Shown: positions 1 to 10,639, counted from the stretch's first letter. The stretch: DNA of 39,205 nt from Kiritimatiellales bacterium (GCA_021734595.1 JAIPIO010000003.1:1-39205); one strand, 5' to 3'. Numbers and translations are program-made. The notes: generated by a model not told the origin, from the letters alone.

Positions 1-150
1 GTCCAGATGCGCCTCAAGGGTTGGCCGGAAAAGCTCCCAATCCACGGCCTTGTCCAGCCGGTCGAGCGCCGTTGCGCGTTGCTTCAACTCTTCCACCCGC
101 TGCTGGTAATCGAACAGCCCCGCATCCTGGTTGTGTTTTCTGTAATTCAT
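1..150 (-). mobile_element. IS5-family-like transposase, N-terminal 50 codons (truncated by window edge)
   Basis: Reverse-strand reading from ATG at 150: MNYRKHNQDAGLFDYQQRVEELKQRATALDRLDKAVDWELFRPTLEAHLD, typical of IS5-type transposase N-termini (LDRLxxxVDWExFRPxLE). Absent from the ORF track because it is open at the edge. Confidence 0.72.
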
Positions 151-229
151 AAGTGCAGGCTATACTTTTCCTGTCTTGAATGCAATCACTGTGTCGGGGT
201 TTTTAGACGCGCCCCTAGGAGAAAACATC

Positions 230-1075
230 ATGCAATTCCTCAAACTTTTCTCTATATTATTAATCCTTCTGGGAACGGTGCCGCTATTTAGTTTGGGGGA
301 GGAAGTTAAAAAGAGCCCGGCTCAGGCGGCCACCGCTTGCAGTACGTGTGAGGCGTCGGCCAAGTCCGATGGGTTCACGCCGCTCTACAAGGGCACGCTG
401 GACGACTTTCGGATCTACTTCCGGGGCCAGGGCTACATCAAGGATGTGAACAAGCAGGACGTGTTTGTCGCGAAGAAGGAACACATCCACGTCCGCAAGG
501 GCACCAACGGCGTCATCGTCACCGAGGTTCCCTACAGCTACTACCACGTGAAAGTGGACTACCGCTGGGGCGAACAGAAGGCCTCCATGAACGCGGGGCT
601 GATGACCCACGTCAACCTGAACTCGGACCGGGTCAAGGACAACCGACCGCAGTCGATCGAGATCAACATGCGGCATAACTGCCCGGGCAGTTTCTGGATG
701 GCCAGCAAGCTTGGCCCGTTCGGCACGACCTTCGCCGCCAAGGATGGAAAGACCTACCTGCCCGAAGAGAAGGGCGGCGTGGCGCACAACATTTCGCCTT
801 TCAAGAACCGAACGCTCTATGCCATGTACCCGGATGGCAAGATGAACTCCCGCCCGCACGGCGAGTGGAACACATTGGAAGCCGTTGTCCGCGGGGCTGA
901 ATCCGTGGAGATCATCTACAACGGGGTGGTGGTCAATCGCGTGTACAACCTTAAAGCCCCCAAACCCGGGACGAGCGAACCGGGCCCGCCGCTGGTCACC
1001 GGCGGCATCGGCCTGCAGAGCGAGGGGCAGGAGATCTTCTACCGCAATTTCGTGATCAAGAAGTTGGAGCCGTAA
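230..1075 (+). CDS. Secreted DUF1080 / 3-keto-disaccharide hydrolase-like (LamG-fold) protein
   Basis: ORF 176..1075; probable start ATG 230 after AGGAG, signal peptide MQFLKLFSILLILLGTVPLFSLG; motif FTPLYKGTLDDFRIYFRGQGY and C-terminal GGIGLQSEGQEIFYRNFVIKKL typical of DUF1080. Confidence 0.82.
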   Translation: MQFLKLFSILLILLGTVPLFSLGEEVKKSPAQAATACSTCEASAKSDGFTPLYKGTLDDFRIYFRGQGYIKDVNKQDVFVAKKEHIHVRKGTNGVIVTEVPYSYYHVKVDYRWGEQKASMNAGLMTHVNLNSDRVKDNRPQSIEINMRHNCPGSFWMASKLGPFGTTFAAKDGKTYLPEEKGGVAHNISPFKNRTLYAMYPDGKMNSRPHGEWNTLEAVVRGAESVEIIYNGVVVNRVYNLKAPKPGTSEPGPPLVTGGIGLQSEGQEIFYRNFVIKKLEP

Positions 1076-1177
1076 GACGCCGAGCGGTCAGGGACCGAGC
1101 GCCCTGTCTTTCCAACAATCCATTCTTACTGTCCGGTTTTGGATACGACGGGCGTCACTTATAAACAGGAGGAATTT

Positions 1178-2464
1178 ATGAAGAAAAACAAAACATCACG
1201 TCGCACAGTTCTTAAGCAAACGGCCCTGGCAGCGGGGGCACCGATGATTATCCCGGCCTCTGTACTTGGCCTGAACGGGAAGGTGGCACCTTCCAACCGG
1301 ATCGTGCTGGGCGGCATCGGGGTAGGAAATCGCGGCCGCAAAGACCTGACCGCCTTCCTGAAGCAGCCGGATTGCCAGTTTGTTGCATCTGCGGATCCCC
1401 AAAAAGAACGGCGAGAAATCCTCGTGCGGCTCTCCCGCCACTACGACAACATGGAATGCAAGCCCTACGACAACATGGGCGACCTGTTGGCCCGGGATGA
1501 CATCGATGCCGTCCTCATCACCACCGGTGACCGCTGGCACACGACCGCGTCCATCTATGCCGCACGCGCCGGCAAGGACATCTATTGCGAAAAGCCGTGC
1601 TGCATGAACATGCAGGAGTGCCGCGAACTGGATGAGGAAATCCTGAAGCACAAACGGGTTTTCCAAGCGGGCACCCAGCGGCGCAGTGTCAGCAATTTCC
1701 AACTCGCGAAGGAACTTGCGGACAGCGGCAAGCTCGGTAATCTCAAGAAGGTGCATGCGGGCATCCTCCAGCTTCAGGATTACCTGCCCCCGTTGCCGGC
1801 CGAACCCGAACCCGACCCGTCGGTCATCAATTGGGACCGCTGGGTGGGGCCCGCCCCGATGAAACCGTACAACAGCGAATACTGCAAGAAGGGGCGCTGG
1901 CGCAACCATTCCGGGTTTTATGCCGCCTACCGCCTGCCCGAATGGGGCGCGCATACGATCGACCTCTGCCAATGGGCGGCCAAAGCCGACGGCACAACGC
2001 CGATCGAATTCGAGAGCGAAGGCACTACCATCCGCGGCAAATATGCCAACGGCATCGAACTGGTCATGCGCCTCTCCGGTTTTAAGAACGAAGGGGACTG
2101 GATCGAAGGGATCGGTTCCTGCCCCGTCAAATTCGAAGGAGATGAAGGCTGGGTTGAAGCCGGGGATTTCGAGCGCATCGAAGCCAGCGATCCCAAAATC
2201 CTGAAGGGAAAGACCTTTGAGCCGGTCGCAGGCGTAGACCCGATCCACCACGCGCGCAATTTCCTCGACTGCGTTAAGAGTCGCGAAAAACCGGTCTGCA
2301 ACTCAACCGTCGCCCGCTATGGCCACCTCGCCTGCTTTGCCGCAGCGCTGAGCTGGAAACTCGGGCGCAAACTGACGTTCGATCCGGTTACTGAAACCTT
2401 CCCGAACGATGCGGAAGCCAACGGAATGCTGGGCTACACCCGTCGCAAACCATACACCATCTAA
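1178..2464 (+). CDS. Gfo/Idh/MocA family oxidoreductase with Tat signal
   Basis: ATG 1178 preceded by AGGAGG; twin-arginine SRRTVLK; IVLGGIGVGNRGRKD nucleotide-binding region; DIYCEKPCC motif typical of the family. Confidence 0.9.
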   Translation: MKKNKTSRRTVLKQTALAAGAPMIIPASVLGLNGKVAPSNRIVLGGIGVGNRGRKDLTAFLKQPDCQFVASADPQKERREILVRLSRHYDNMECKPYDNMGDLLARDDIDAVLITTGDRWHTTASIYAARAGKDIYCEKPCCMNMQECRELDEEILKHKRVFQAGTQRRSVSNFQLAKELADSGKLGNLKKVHAGILQLQDYLPPLPAEPEPDPSVINWDRWVGPAPMKPYNSEYCKKGRWRNHSGFYAAYRLPEWGAHTIDLCQWAAKADGTTPIEFESEGTTIRGKYANGIELVMRLSGFKNEGDWIEGIGSCPVKFEGDEGWVEAGDFERIEASDPKILKGKTFEPVAGVDPIHHARNFLDCVKSREKPVCNSTVARYGHLACFAAALSWKLGRKLTFDPVTETFPNDAEANGMLGYTRRKPYTI

Positions 2465-2487
2465 GGGCTCCACAGGCACTAGTGGAG

Positions 2488-2514
2488 GGCGGCTCGGCAA
2501 CGGGTCGCCTTTTT
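2488..2514 (+). terminator. Candidate intrinsic terminator after Gfo/Idh gene
   Basis: GGCGGC...GTCGCC stem (one G-U) followed by TTTTT. Confidence 0.5.
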
Positions 2515-2630
2515 CATGTTGCCGGGTGTAGCAACGCTTCACCCCGAAGGGGAAAGCGTTCATTTTCCAACGTGAATCAACGAACCGTTTTCCGCCTTTG
2601 GCGGTGAAACGGCACTACACCTATGGTACT

Positions 2631-2668
2631 TTTCCAATGGCCGGGAAAATATTTCCAAAGACTGGAAA
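2631..2668. repeat. Two TTTCCA-N5-TGGAAA palindromes, centres 2639 and 2660 (21 bp apart)
   Basis: TTTCCAATGGCCGGGAAA and TTTCCAAAGACTGGAAA. Confidence 0.75.
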
Positions 2669-2722
2669 ATGCAGACCGCCTAAAGGCGGGACTACATACC
2701 TGTTCAGGCATGGCAGCCAACA

Positions 2723-2751
2723 TTGACAAACCCGCTGTCTTCCTCTACACC
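2723..2751 (+). promoter_or_regulatory. Promoter TTGACA-17-TACACC, 7 nt before ATG 2759
   Basis: TTGACA 2723-2728, TACACC 2746-2751; same architecture repeated upstream of other loci. Confidence 0.65.
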
Positions 2752-2758
2752 TTTTTTT

Positions 2759-4066
2759 ATGAAATGTATCTTCAGAATGATCGCGTCGGATATGCACCCC
2801 AATCTTACATCAATTCTTGTTTTAGCAGGTTGCATGGCCTCTGCCTCCCTATCCGCATCGGCGGGCGAGTGGACCCGGTTCCGGGGACCGAATGGGCAAG
2901 GCATCAGCGCCGCAGAAAATCTCCCGGCCAAGTGGACGGAAAAAGATTATAACTGGAAAGTCAGCCTGCCGGGGACGGGGCATTCCTCTCCTGTGATATG
3001 GGGAGGCAAAATATTCCTTACGTGCGCCGACCCCGAAGCGAACACAACATCGCTTGTGGCTCTAAGCACAAAAGACGGCAAGGAGCTCTGGCGAAAAATA
3101 TACAAGCTGGAGGCCTATCACCTGCAGAAGGATAACAGTTACGCCTCCAGCAATCCCGCGCTGGATAAAAAGGCCGTTTACGTCATGTGGCACAGTGAAA
3201 CGGAAACCGTGCTGTCCGCATTCACTCACAACGGAGAGGCGTTGTGGCAGTCCAAATTTCCTCCTGTGAGCAGCCAGCACGGCCCGTCTGTCACTCCCGT
3301 CGTCGTGGATGACATCATTTTGTTTGCATTGGAGCAGCGCACCAACGACAACGGCGCGAAAAGCGCCTGGATTGCCGTCAGCAAAAAAACCGGGGAAGAA
3401 ACATGGAGAGTCGAGCGCCCATGCGCGGACAAGGTAGGCTACTCAACTCCCTGCCTGTACCCCCGCGAAAACAAATCGCCTCTTATCCTGTTCCTGTCAA
3501 AACCCCAGGGCATCATGGCGGTCGAGCCGGCTACCGGAGAAATGGTTTGGCAAATGGATACCGTGTTCACAAAACGCCCGGTCGCTTCGCCAGTGATTGC
3601 GGATGGTCTGATCGTAGTGTCAAGTGGTTCCGGGTCTGGAGGAGTACGTCTTGTGGCCGTGCGTCCTGTCAACGAGAAGGGTACCGAAACGCTTAAAGAG
3701 GTGTATGAAAAGGCTGATAAAAAGGCCAAGACCATGGCGCCGTATGTTCCTACTTCGCTGGCAAAGGATGGGCTGCTTTATATATTTCACGATCGTGGGT
3801 ATATCAGCTGCATCGATTCCAAAACAGGAAAGGAACATTGGACCGAGAAACCCGGCGGAGCATTCTACAGTTCGCCTGTCTGGGCCGATGGAAAACTGTA
3901 CTGCACGACCAAGGCCGGTGATGTGGTTGTGCTGCGCGCTTCGGACAAATACGAACTTTTGGCGGTCAATCCCCTCGGCGAGAAGAGTTACGCCACCGCG
4001 GCCATAGCCGACGACACGATCTATTTCAGGACGGTCTCACACCTGATTTCCGTCGGCGGAAAGTAA
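2759..4066 (+). CDS. PQQ-binding-like beta-propeller repeat secreted protein
   Basis: ORF 2723..4066; EWTRFRGPNGQGISAAENLPAKWTEKDYNWKVSLPGTGHSSPVIWGGKIFLT and repeated WADGKLYCTTKAGDVVVL propeller repeats. Start could be 2759 or 2792. Confidence 0.88.
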   Translation: MKCIFRMIASDMHPNLTSILVLAGCMASASLSASAGEWTRFRGPNGQGISAAENLPAKWTEKDYNWKVSLPGTGHSSPVIWGGKIFLTCADPEANTTSLVALSTKDGKELWRKIYKLEAYHLQKDNSYASSNPALDKKAVYVMWHSETETVLSAFTHNGEALWQSKFPPVSSQHGPSVTPVVVDDIILFALEQRTNDNGAKSAWIAVSKKTGEETWRVERPCADKVGYSTPCLYPRENKSPLILFLSKPQGIMAVEPATGEMVWQMDTVFTKRPVASPVIADGLIVVSSGSGSGGVRLVAVRPVNEKGTETLKEVYEKADKKAKTMAPYVPTSLAKDGLLYIFHDRGYISCIDSKTGKEHWTEKPGGAFYSSPVWADGKLYCTTKAGDVVVLRASDKYELLAVNPLGEKSYATAAIADDTIYFRTVSHLISVGGK

Positions 4067-4253
4067 TGCAGAAATCTTCCAGGCGTTGGAAGAGTGTTTC
4101 TAATGATAAGGAGCTGGAATAAACGTCTTAAAACCTAAATGCACCATCCCCCCTCCGGGTGACCGCCGCCATTACGCAGACCGAACGTGCGCCCGGTTTC
4201 TGAAGGCAGTAAGGACGACCGAGAACGGCGGGCGCCAAAAGGCTCATGTTCTT

Positions 4254-6212
4254 TTATTCATAACGCAACGCCTCGATCGGCTGCAGGAGGGAGGCCTGGC
4301 GCGCGGGCCAAAGGCCAAAGACCACACCGATGAATACGGAAAAAGTAAGAGCGACGACCAGCGTGATCGGCTGCACCGCCACGGCCCATCCGGCTAATTG
4401 CCTCATGCCTAGACAGAACCCGCCGCCCAATGCAATCCCGAGCGCACCGCCGCAGAGACTCACGGCCACCGCTTCCACCAGAAACTGCATCAGGATATCG
4501 CTCCGGCGCGCCCCGATGGCTTTGCGGATGCCGATCTCGCGGGTGCGCTCCGTCACGCTCACCAGCATAATGTTCATGATCCCGATGCCCCCCACCAACA
4601 GGGAAATCCCGCCAACGCTCGTCAGCAGCATCGCGAGGGTGTTGCTGGTGGCGGCCATAGTACTTTGGAGCTCGGCCATATTACGGGTTTCATAGCCGTT
4701 GTTCTCGGGGTCGGTGACCCGATGCCGCTCGTTCATCAAATCCACGACCGCGGTTTCGACGGAGTCGATATAATCCGCCGACTCGACCTGGATTTCGATT
4801 TCCCGCACATAGTCTTCGCCGAAAACGCGCCGCATGGCCGTGCTGAGCGGAATAAGGACCTGGTCGTTTTCGTCTTCGGATGCGCTGCTTCCTTTGTCGG
4901 GCAGCAGGCCGACCACCTCGAAGGTATTGCGATTGATGCGAATGGTCTGCCCCACCGGATCCTGCCCGTCGAACAACGCCTCGTATACCGTCGTTCCGAT
5001 CACCGCCACGCGGGCCCGCGACGAACATTCCTCCTCGGAAAAGAATCGTCCCGTCTGCGGCGTCATGGAATGGATGGTTTCATAGGCGAGTTCCACGCCG
5101 CGCGCTTCGGTACTGCAGTTATTTCCGTCGAACGTGACCTGCACGTTGCCGTTTACCGAACCGCAGGCATATTGCACGCCCTCGATGGAATCCTGAATCA
5201 CTCCGGCATCGGATGCGGAAAGCCGCGATACGATGCCGGCGCCCAAGGAAACCCCGCGACTCTTCGGGCGCGGCGGCTGCACCACGAGTAGATTGGCACC
5301 CATGGCCGAAATTTGTGCTTCTACGGCCACCTTGGCACCCGCACCAAGCGCCATAACCGCAATAACCGCCGCCACGCCAATCAACACCCCCAGCATGGAA
5401 AGCGCGGTCCGCACCTTGTTGGCCGAAAGCGATCGGGAGGCCTGCGCCAGCAATGCCGCGAATTCACGGAACGGTTTACGGCGCAAGGAGGAGGATCCAT
5501 CCCTTCGAGATTCGACATTCCCTTTTCGACATGCTGCGGTTCTCTCGGTTCCCTTGGTATCGGACAGCACCTGCCCGTCTTTCATGGTAATGATTCGCTC
5601 CGCGGCCGCAGCCACTTCCGGATCATGGGTCACCATAATCACGGTGAGGCCGGAACGATGAAGATCCTGAAGCACCTGCAGGATATCGGCCGCACTCTCG
5701 GAATCGAGGTTGCCCGTCGGCTCGTCGGCCATAATGACCGGCGGATTGTTCACCAGCGCACGGGCAATGGCAACCCGCTGCTGCTGTCCACCGGAAAGTT
5801 CATTCGGAGCGTGCGATTTCCGATCACCCAGCCCGACCCGTTCGAGAAGCTGGTCGGGGGTTTTGTCGCCCGGCGCGTTCCCGTAGATGAGCGGTAGCGC
5901 CACGTTATCGCGCGCGGATATCCGTGCTAGCAGGTTGAATTGCTGGAAGATGAATCCGATCTCCCGGGCGCGCAACCCGGCGCGGGCGTCTTCGCTAAGT
6001 CCCCGCACCTCCTGACCGTTAATTTGATAGTGACCACTGTCCGGCACATCGAGCAAACCCAGAATATGCATCAGTGTCGATTTGCCGGAACCGGACGAGC
6101 CCATGATGGCTACGAATTCCCCTTTCTTGATTTGAAGGCTCACCCCGCGCAGGGCATGAACCTGAACCGCGCCCATCTGGTAAACCTTGGTAATGTCGGA
6201 GACCTTGATCAT
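4254..6212 (-). CDS. MacB-like ABC transporter, fused ATPase and permease
   Basis: Walker A GSSGSGKS, signature [15 protein letters not shown], Walker [14 protein letters not shown]-terminal FtsX-like domain with [28 protein letters not shown]. Confidence 0.95.
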   Translation of the reverse strand: MIKVSDITKVYQMGAVQVHALRGVSLQIKKGEFVAIMGSSGSGKSTLMHILGLLDVPDSGHYQINGQEVRGLSEDARAGLRAREIGFIFQQFNLLARISARDNVALPLIYGNAPGDKTPDQLLERVGLGDRKSHAPNELSGGQQQRVAIARALVNNPPVIMADEPTGNLDSESAADILQVLQDLHRSGLTVIMVTHDPEVAAAAERIITMKDGQVLSDTKGTERTAACRKGNVESRRDGSSSLRRKPFREFAALLAQASRSLSANKVRTALSMLGVLIGVAAVIAVMALGAGAKVAVEAQISAMGANLLVVQPPRPKSRGVSLGAGIVSRLSASDAGVIQDSIEGVQYACGSVNGNVQVTFDGNNCSTEARGVELAYETIHSMTPQTGRFFSEEECSSRARVAVIGTTVYEALFDGQDPVGQTIRINRNTFEVVGLLPDKGSSASEDENDQVLIPLSTAMRRVFGEDYVREIEIQVESADYIDSVETAVVDLMNERHRVTDPENNGYETRNMAELQSTMAATSNTLAMLLTSVGGISLLVGGIGIMNIMLVSVTERTREIGIRKAIGARRSDILMQFLVEAVAVSLCGGALGIALGGGFCLGMRQLAGWAVAVQPITLVVALTFSVFIGVVFGLWPARQASLLQPIEALRYE

Positions 6213-7174
6213 GGCCTTTTCCCGGGCGGCGGCGCCTGCACGAAGGGCGACGATCCACCACCTTTCCCGTGCTTGACGGCAAATTCCGTTTTAACCACCA
6301 CCTCATCGCCCTGCAGGCCGGATCGGATTTCCACCCGCCCGCCGGACGAGAGCCCGATCTGCACCGGAAGGCGTTCTGGCGGGTCGTCGGTTCCGGTGTG
6401 CTCCACAAGCACGAACCGTCGATCCCCATCCCCGCCCACCGCGCCGACCGGCAGGGTGAGCACGTCGTCGGCCTCGGCCAGGATGAAGGCCACTGTGGCC
6501 GTCATGCCGCTCTTCATACAATCCGGAATCGCATCCGGCTCCAACTGGACTTCATAGATCGTGACGTTGTTCACCGTCGAGGCTTCGTAGGCAATGCGGC
6601 TTACCGCTCCGCTAATCTCCTGGTCCCTGTAGGCATCGAGCGTAATGCGGACCTTCTGGCCAACCTTCACGTTTCCAATGTCCGTTTCATCCACCTGGGT
6701 CGAAACCACCAGCCGGTCGGAAAGCACCAGAACGGAATCCTGCGTGGTGACCGTCTGGCCCGGCTCGGTATCGCGGGAAATAATGGTCCCATCGAGCGGC
6801 GCGATCAGCGAGGTCGCCTTATAGGCATCTTCCCACTTTTTGAGCATCTCCGCGCCCCGGGCCCGCGCGGCATCCAGCAGTGACGAGCGTTCGGTGGAAC
6901 TCATCCACGCAACGATTTCCCCTTTTTTCACCACCTGGCCTTCATCGACCAGCACCTCGTCAATGTGACCGTCGAGTGGCGGCATAATTTCGATGCGGTT
7001 GCGCGGTTCGACCACCGCCGTGGCCTCGATCGTCTTTTCCATGTGGCCACGCTCAAGGGCCACCCGTTCATACGCGCGGGCGGGTTCTCCATGCTGGGCG
7101 CGAAGCACCCACGCGGAGCCGCCTGCTCCGCCGACCAACACCACAATCACTAACTTTATCCATTTGCGTTTCAT
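6209..7174 (-). CDS. Periplasmic adaptor subunit (MacA/HlyD-like)
   Basis: Single N-terminal [34 protein letters not shown] biotinyl/lipoyl-like; 4-nt overlap with macB-like gene. Confidence 0.9.
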   Translation of the reverse strand: MKRKWIKLVIVVLVGGAGGSAWVLRAQHGEPARAYERVALERGHMEKTIEATAVVEPRNRIEIMPPLDGHIDEVLVDEGQVVKKGEIVAWMSSTERSSLLDAARARGAEMLKKWEDAYKATSLIAPLDGTIISRDTEPGQTVTTQDSVLVLSDRLVVSTQVDETDIGNVKVGQKVRITLDAYRDQEISGAVSRIAYEASTVNNVTIYEVQLEPDAIPDCMKSGMTATVAFILAEADDVLTLPVGAVGGDGDRRFVLVEHTGTDDPPERLPVQIGLSSGGRVEIRSGLQGDEVVVKTEFAVKHGKGGGSSPFVQAPPPGKRP

Positions 7175-8451
7175 TGTTTATCTCCTAAACGGGGGTTGGT
7201 CTGAGAAAAGGCTTCGTAGCCGGTTGCCTGCCACCATGCGGCTTCCGCCATCAGGGCACTCCTGCGCGCATTGAGCAGTTGTTCATTTTTGGAAATCAAA
7301 TCATCCTCGATCAAAATCCAGTTTTCGAAGGAGAGCAGTCCGCCTTCATACTGCTGGCGCGAGATCTCGGCGCGAATCTCGGCGGCCTCGGCATACTTCG
7401 TCTGTACTTCGACATCATCAACCGCGTCGAGAAACGTTTGCTTTGCCGAAACCAACAGCCGGACGCGCTCGTCGAGAACACGGGCCGCATCCGCATCCGC
7501 AGCGCGAAGGAAAGCCTTCGCCTTGCTGACCTCATGCCGCGTCTGCCCGCCGGACCAGATGGGAATGGAAAGCTTTACTCCGGTGGACCAGTAATCCTCA
7601 GCGAAGGAATCCTCGTCGCCAAAATGCCCCACCGAACCGACCAGACTAACCTCGGGCCAATAGCCGCTCCGGGCTTCGGAAAACTGGGCTTCGGCGCGGG
7701 CGAGGGAAGCCTGCGATTCAAGATAGGTCGGGGCTTCGCGTGCAATCGTTTCAAAATCGGTCTCCTCCGGAGGAGACACCTGCGTTAACGTTCCCTCTAC
7801 AATAGATTCAGCCGGAAGTGATGCCAGTCCCATTCGCCGCGCGAGGATCTGCCGGTTGACGGATACGGAGCGCGTGGACTGCACCCCCTGAACCTGGGCA
7901 TCGAACAGAGACGCCTTGCTTGATGCCACAGACCCCTTGTGCTCTCGGCCACTTTCATAGCGCAGTTCGACGAGCTCCAGATTATCCGCACGCCGGGCCT
8001 CGATTGTTGCAAGAAGCTCAACCCGCTCCTTGGCGTAGAGGAGGTCGACAAACGCGCTTCGCAAGGCATAGGTCACGTCGGATCGCGATCCGCTCAACAC
8101 CGCGAGTTGAGATTCCAGCCCGGCCATGGCCGAGCGAACCGCGGCCTGTTTGCCTCCGCCGCTGAACAGGAGCTGTTCCACGCCGAGCGCGGCGCCGTAT
8201 CGCGTAGTCTCATCTCCCGGCCCGGATAGCATGCTGGAAGCATTGGCCGAAAGTTGGGGTAACAGGACCGACCGCTCAATGGAGATGGCAGAAGTTGCCG
8301 CCTCCACATTCGCGGAAGCTGCCGCCAGCGACGGATTGTTTTTCGCCGTTAACCGGACGCACTCCTCCCACGTCAGCGGTGGCTCCGCAGCATTCGCGGA
8401 CAGCGCAACAAGTGCGACGACGATCAGTTCAACAGCAAGCGGTTTCATCAT
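7171..8451 (-). CDS. TolC-family outer membrane efflux protein
   Basis: Signal peptide, LTWEECVRLTAKNNPSLAAASANVEAATSAI, coiled-coil helices; 4-nt overlap with adaptor gene. Confidence 0.9.
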   Translation of the reverse strand: MMKPLAVELIVVALVALSANAAEPPLTWEECVRLTAKNNPSLAAASANVEAATSAISIERSVLLPQLSANASSMLSGPGDETTRYGAALGVEQLLFSGGGKQAAVRSAMAGLESQLAVLSGSRSDVTYALRSAFVDLLYAKERVELLATIEARRADNLELVELRYESGREHKGSVASSKASLFDAQVQGVQSTRSVSVNRQILARRMGLASLPAESIVEGTLTQVSPPEETDFETIAREAPTYLESQASLARAEAQFSEARSGYWPEVSLVGSVGHFGDEDSFAEDYWSTGVKLSIPIWSGGQTRHEVSKAKAFLRAADADAARVLDERVRLLVSAKQTFLDAVDDVEVQTKYAEAAEIRAEISRQQYEGGLLSFENWILIEDDLISKNEQLLNARRSALMAEAAWWQATGYEAFSQTNPRLGDKQ

Positions 8452-10484
8452 TTTTCAGCCCGAGGTTCCCGGTTGTTGCCTACATTTCGCTCATACACGG
8501 TTTCAAGCTCCGCGGTAGCGAGAATCTTTCCCTTCATCGCGGTCATAAGCACATCGCGGTTGACCTTTTCCGGTGCAACAGACACGGAAACCGGTGCCGA
8601 CAGCGCATAAACCGTATAGATGTATGTTTTCCTGCCGGGCCCTTTTGAATGCGGCGGAGCATACTCCGTCCGGCCGTTGACACTGTTGTTGCCCAACGTG
8701 CCGACGTCGCCCGGAACATTGCGGGACAAGGCCGTGGTGGTTGCGGGAATGTTGTAGAGAATCCAGTACCACTTGGTTTGGTCCGGAGCAATGTGATGCA
8801 TAATCATGGCGAAGCTTTTCGTTCCCTCCGGCGTTCCGCTCCAACTCAGGGGCAACGTAGCCGCCTCTCCATCACCGGTAAAATCGACCGGCAGCATGCC
8901 GCCGTCTTCAACGGCAGGGCTGGCCAATTTGAATGAACTGACCGTCTTTGCCAGCGGCGTTTTAACCTGTTTCGCCGTTGCTGTTGAAACGAAGAGAAAA
9001 TCGGTGTCCGGAATCTTCGGCATATCGATCGGTTCAGAATAGAGAAAGGCGCCATTGGGCGTATATTTGGGATCCAGATTCCGCAATTTCATCAACGTCT
9101 CTTTCTGATCAGCCGAAAGGCTCCCGGCAACCTCAGCGAAGGCTTTGGCATAGAAACAGGAAATTTCACCGTCCAATTCGCCATACCGCCGCGACAGCGC
9201 CATGACCTTTTCTTCGTCCACCTTCCCGCTCGTCTGGAATCCCCGCAGTAATATGGAAATCTCACGGCGGATCTTCACAATTTCATTCAAATCCGCATGC
9301 TGTTGTTCAACCAGCCCCGTCACTAACTTGCGCTGGCCGTCCGTCAGCAGATTCAGGAAGGCCTCACCGCTATCCCCGGTGAGCGAGGTGCTGATGGTGT
9401 AGTTATCGTCGCCCATCGCCGGAATATCCTTCATGAAGAAAGAACCGAAATAGGTCGCGTGTCGTTCCGGGCAGAAGTACACATCCGCCTCCACACTGCC
9501 AGCGTACCAACTGAACATTTCACTGGCATAGGTCATCACCGCCACATGAGCAGCGTGCGACATGCTTCTCTTGTCCACCTGATCCTCCAGTTCCGGCCAG
9601 GTTGAAGAATCATTAAAAGCCATCTTACCGAGGTATTCCTTCTGCCGGTTGCTCAGCGATCGAATAATGCTTCCCAGCACTTCCGCGCGACGATAACTCA
9701 GCAACCCGTCCACTTCATAAAAACCGGCGGTGTAATCCATTACCGCTGCCCGATTGAGACCGGTGCTTCCCTCGGGGAAATCTCCGGTGAGCTGACGGTA
9801 AAACGCCTGAACCAAGGGGAATCGCTGACAGCCAAAATCGGCCAGCACAGGTTCCTGCTCTTTGGCGAGGGCAATCAGCTGATCCTTCTGCTTGTCGGTC
9901 AGCACCGAGAGCACACTGTTTGCTACCAGAGGAACAAACGAGGTATTGTGTCCCAGCTCATTGGTATCCACGTCGCGCATGTATTGGAACCCGCAAAAGT
10001 CGGCCACTTTCCCCGGAGGAAGAAAGGTATTGCAGGCCATATCGCCGGTGAGGAATGCCACGCCGTCAAATGCAATTGTATTGAGCTGCGCCCGGTCGCT
10101 GATCGCCTGATCCACCGAATAACGGCTGCTCTGGCCTTGCGGTTGCGGTCCACCTCTTTTGGTGTCGTTCCCCTGCTGCGCATCCGGCGGCGGAGCAAGA
10201 TCCCTGAGTTTATCCGGATCAAATCCGGCCGCTTTTACCGCCTCATTCATGGACGGCCCGCCGCGCAGACCGGCCTCGCGAAAGGCCTCGTGAATAGCGA
10301 TCGCATCTTTCGCGGTGAGCGATGCGGCGTCATAGCGGGAAAGAATATCCTTCACCTTTTCAGTCTGTTCAGCAGAGATGGTCTCACCCTGCTCCTGACG
10401 GGACGCATTATTATCCGCCTGGGCCAACACGTGCATAGTTGAGGCCATGCACATTGCCATTATTACTGCTCCATATTTCTTCAT
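8448..10484 (-). CDS. Secreted protein: large N-terminal region with L[TS]xxQ motifs plus C-terminal YbhB/YbcL (PEBP/Raf-kinase-inhibitor-like) domain
   Basis: C-terminus FKLASPAVEDGGMLPVDFTGDGEAATLPLSWSGTPEGTKSFAMIMHH...WYWILYNIPATTTALSRNVP is PEBP-like; 4-nt overlap with tolC-like gene. Confidence 0.85.
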   Translation of the reverse strand: MKKYGAVIMAMCMASTMHVLAQADNNASRQEQGETISAEQTEKVKDILSRYDAASLTAKDAIAIHEAFREAGLRGGPSMNEAVKAAGFDPDKLRDLAPPPDAQQGNDTKRGGPQPQGQSSRYSVDQAISDRAQLNTIAFDGVAFLTGDMACNTFLPPGKVADFCGFQYMRDVDTNELGHNTSFVPLVANSVLSVLTDKQKDQLIALAKEQEPVLADFGCQRFPLVQAFYRQLTGDFPEGSTGLNRAAVMDYTAGFYEVDGLLSYRRAEVLGSIIRSLSNRQKEYLGKMAFNDSSTWPELEDQVDKRSMSHAAHVAVMTYASEMFSWYAGSVEADVYFCPERHATYFGSFFMKDIPAMGDDNYTISTSLTGDSGEAFLNLLTDGQRKLVTGLVEQQHADLNEIVKIRREISILLRGFQTSGKVDEEKVMALSRRYGELDGEISCFYAKAFAEVAGSLSADQKETLMKLRNLDPKYTPNGAFLYSEPIDMPKIPDTDFLFVSTATAKQVKTPLAKTVSSFKLASPAVEDGGMLPVDFTGDGEAATLPLSWSGTPEGTKSFAMIMHHIAPDQTKWYWILYNIPATTTALSRNVPGDVGTLGNNSVNGRTEYAPPHSKGPGRKTYIYTVYALSAPVSVSVAPEKVNRDVLMTAMKGKILATAELETVYERNVGNNREPRAEK

Positions 10485-10581
10485 TACAGTCTCCTGTTAC
10501 TTCATATTTTTTACAGACCCACGGCCTGCTTCTGGAGACATACAACACCCCGTCAATTACCGATCGAACACGGGAAAATTA

Positions 10582-10597
10582 CAGAATGGTAATTCTG
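10582..10597. promoter_or_regulatory. Candidate response-regulator operator in divergent intergenic region
   Basis: Perfect inverted repeat CAGAAT-GGTA-ATTCTG, overlapping a second ATTAC-N6-GTAAT (10578-10593), 43 bp before the regulator start. Confidence 0.4.
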
Positions 10598-10639
10598 CAT
10601 TTCTTGAAAGTTCGGCGGGAAGGCGGTAGATTTCAACGC

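Noticed and set aside
1196-2251. 351-aa ORF antisense to Gfo/Idh gene
   Set aside because: Shadow ORF of a well-supported plus-strand gene.
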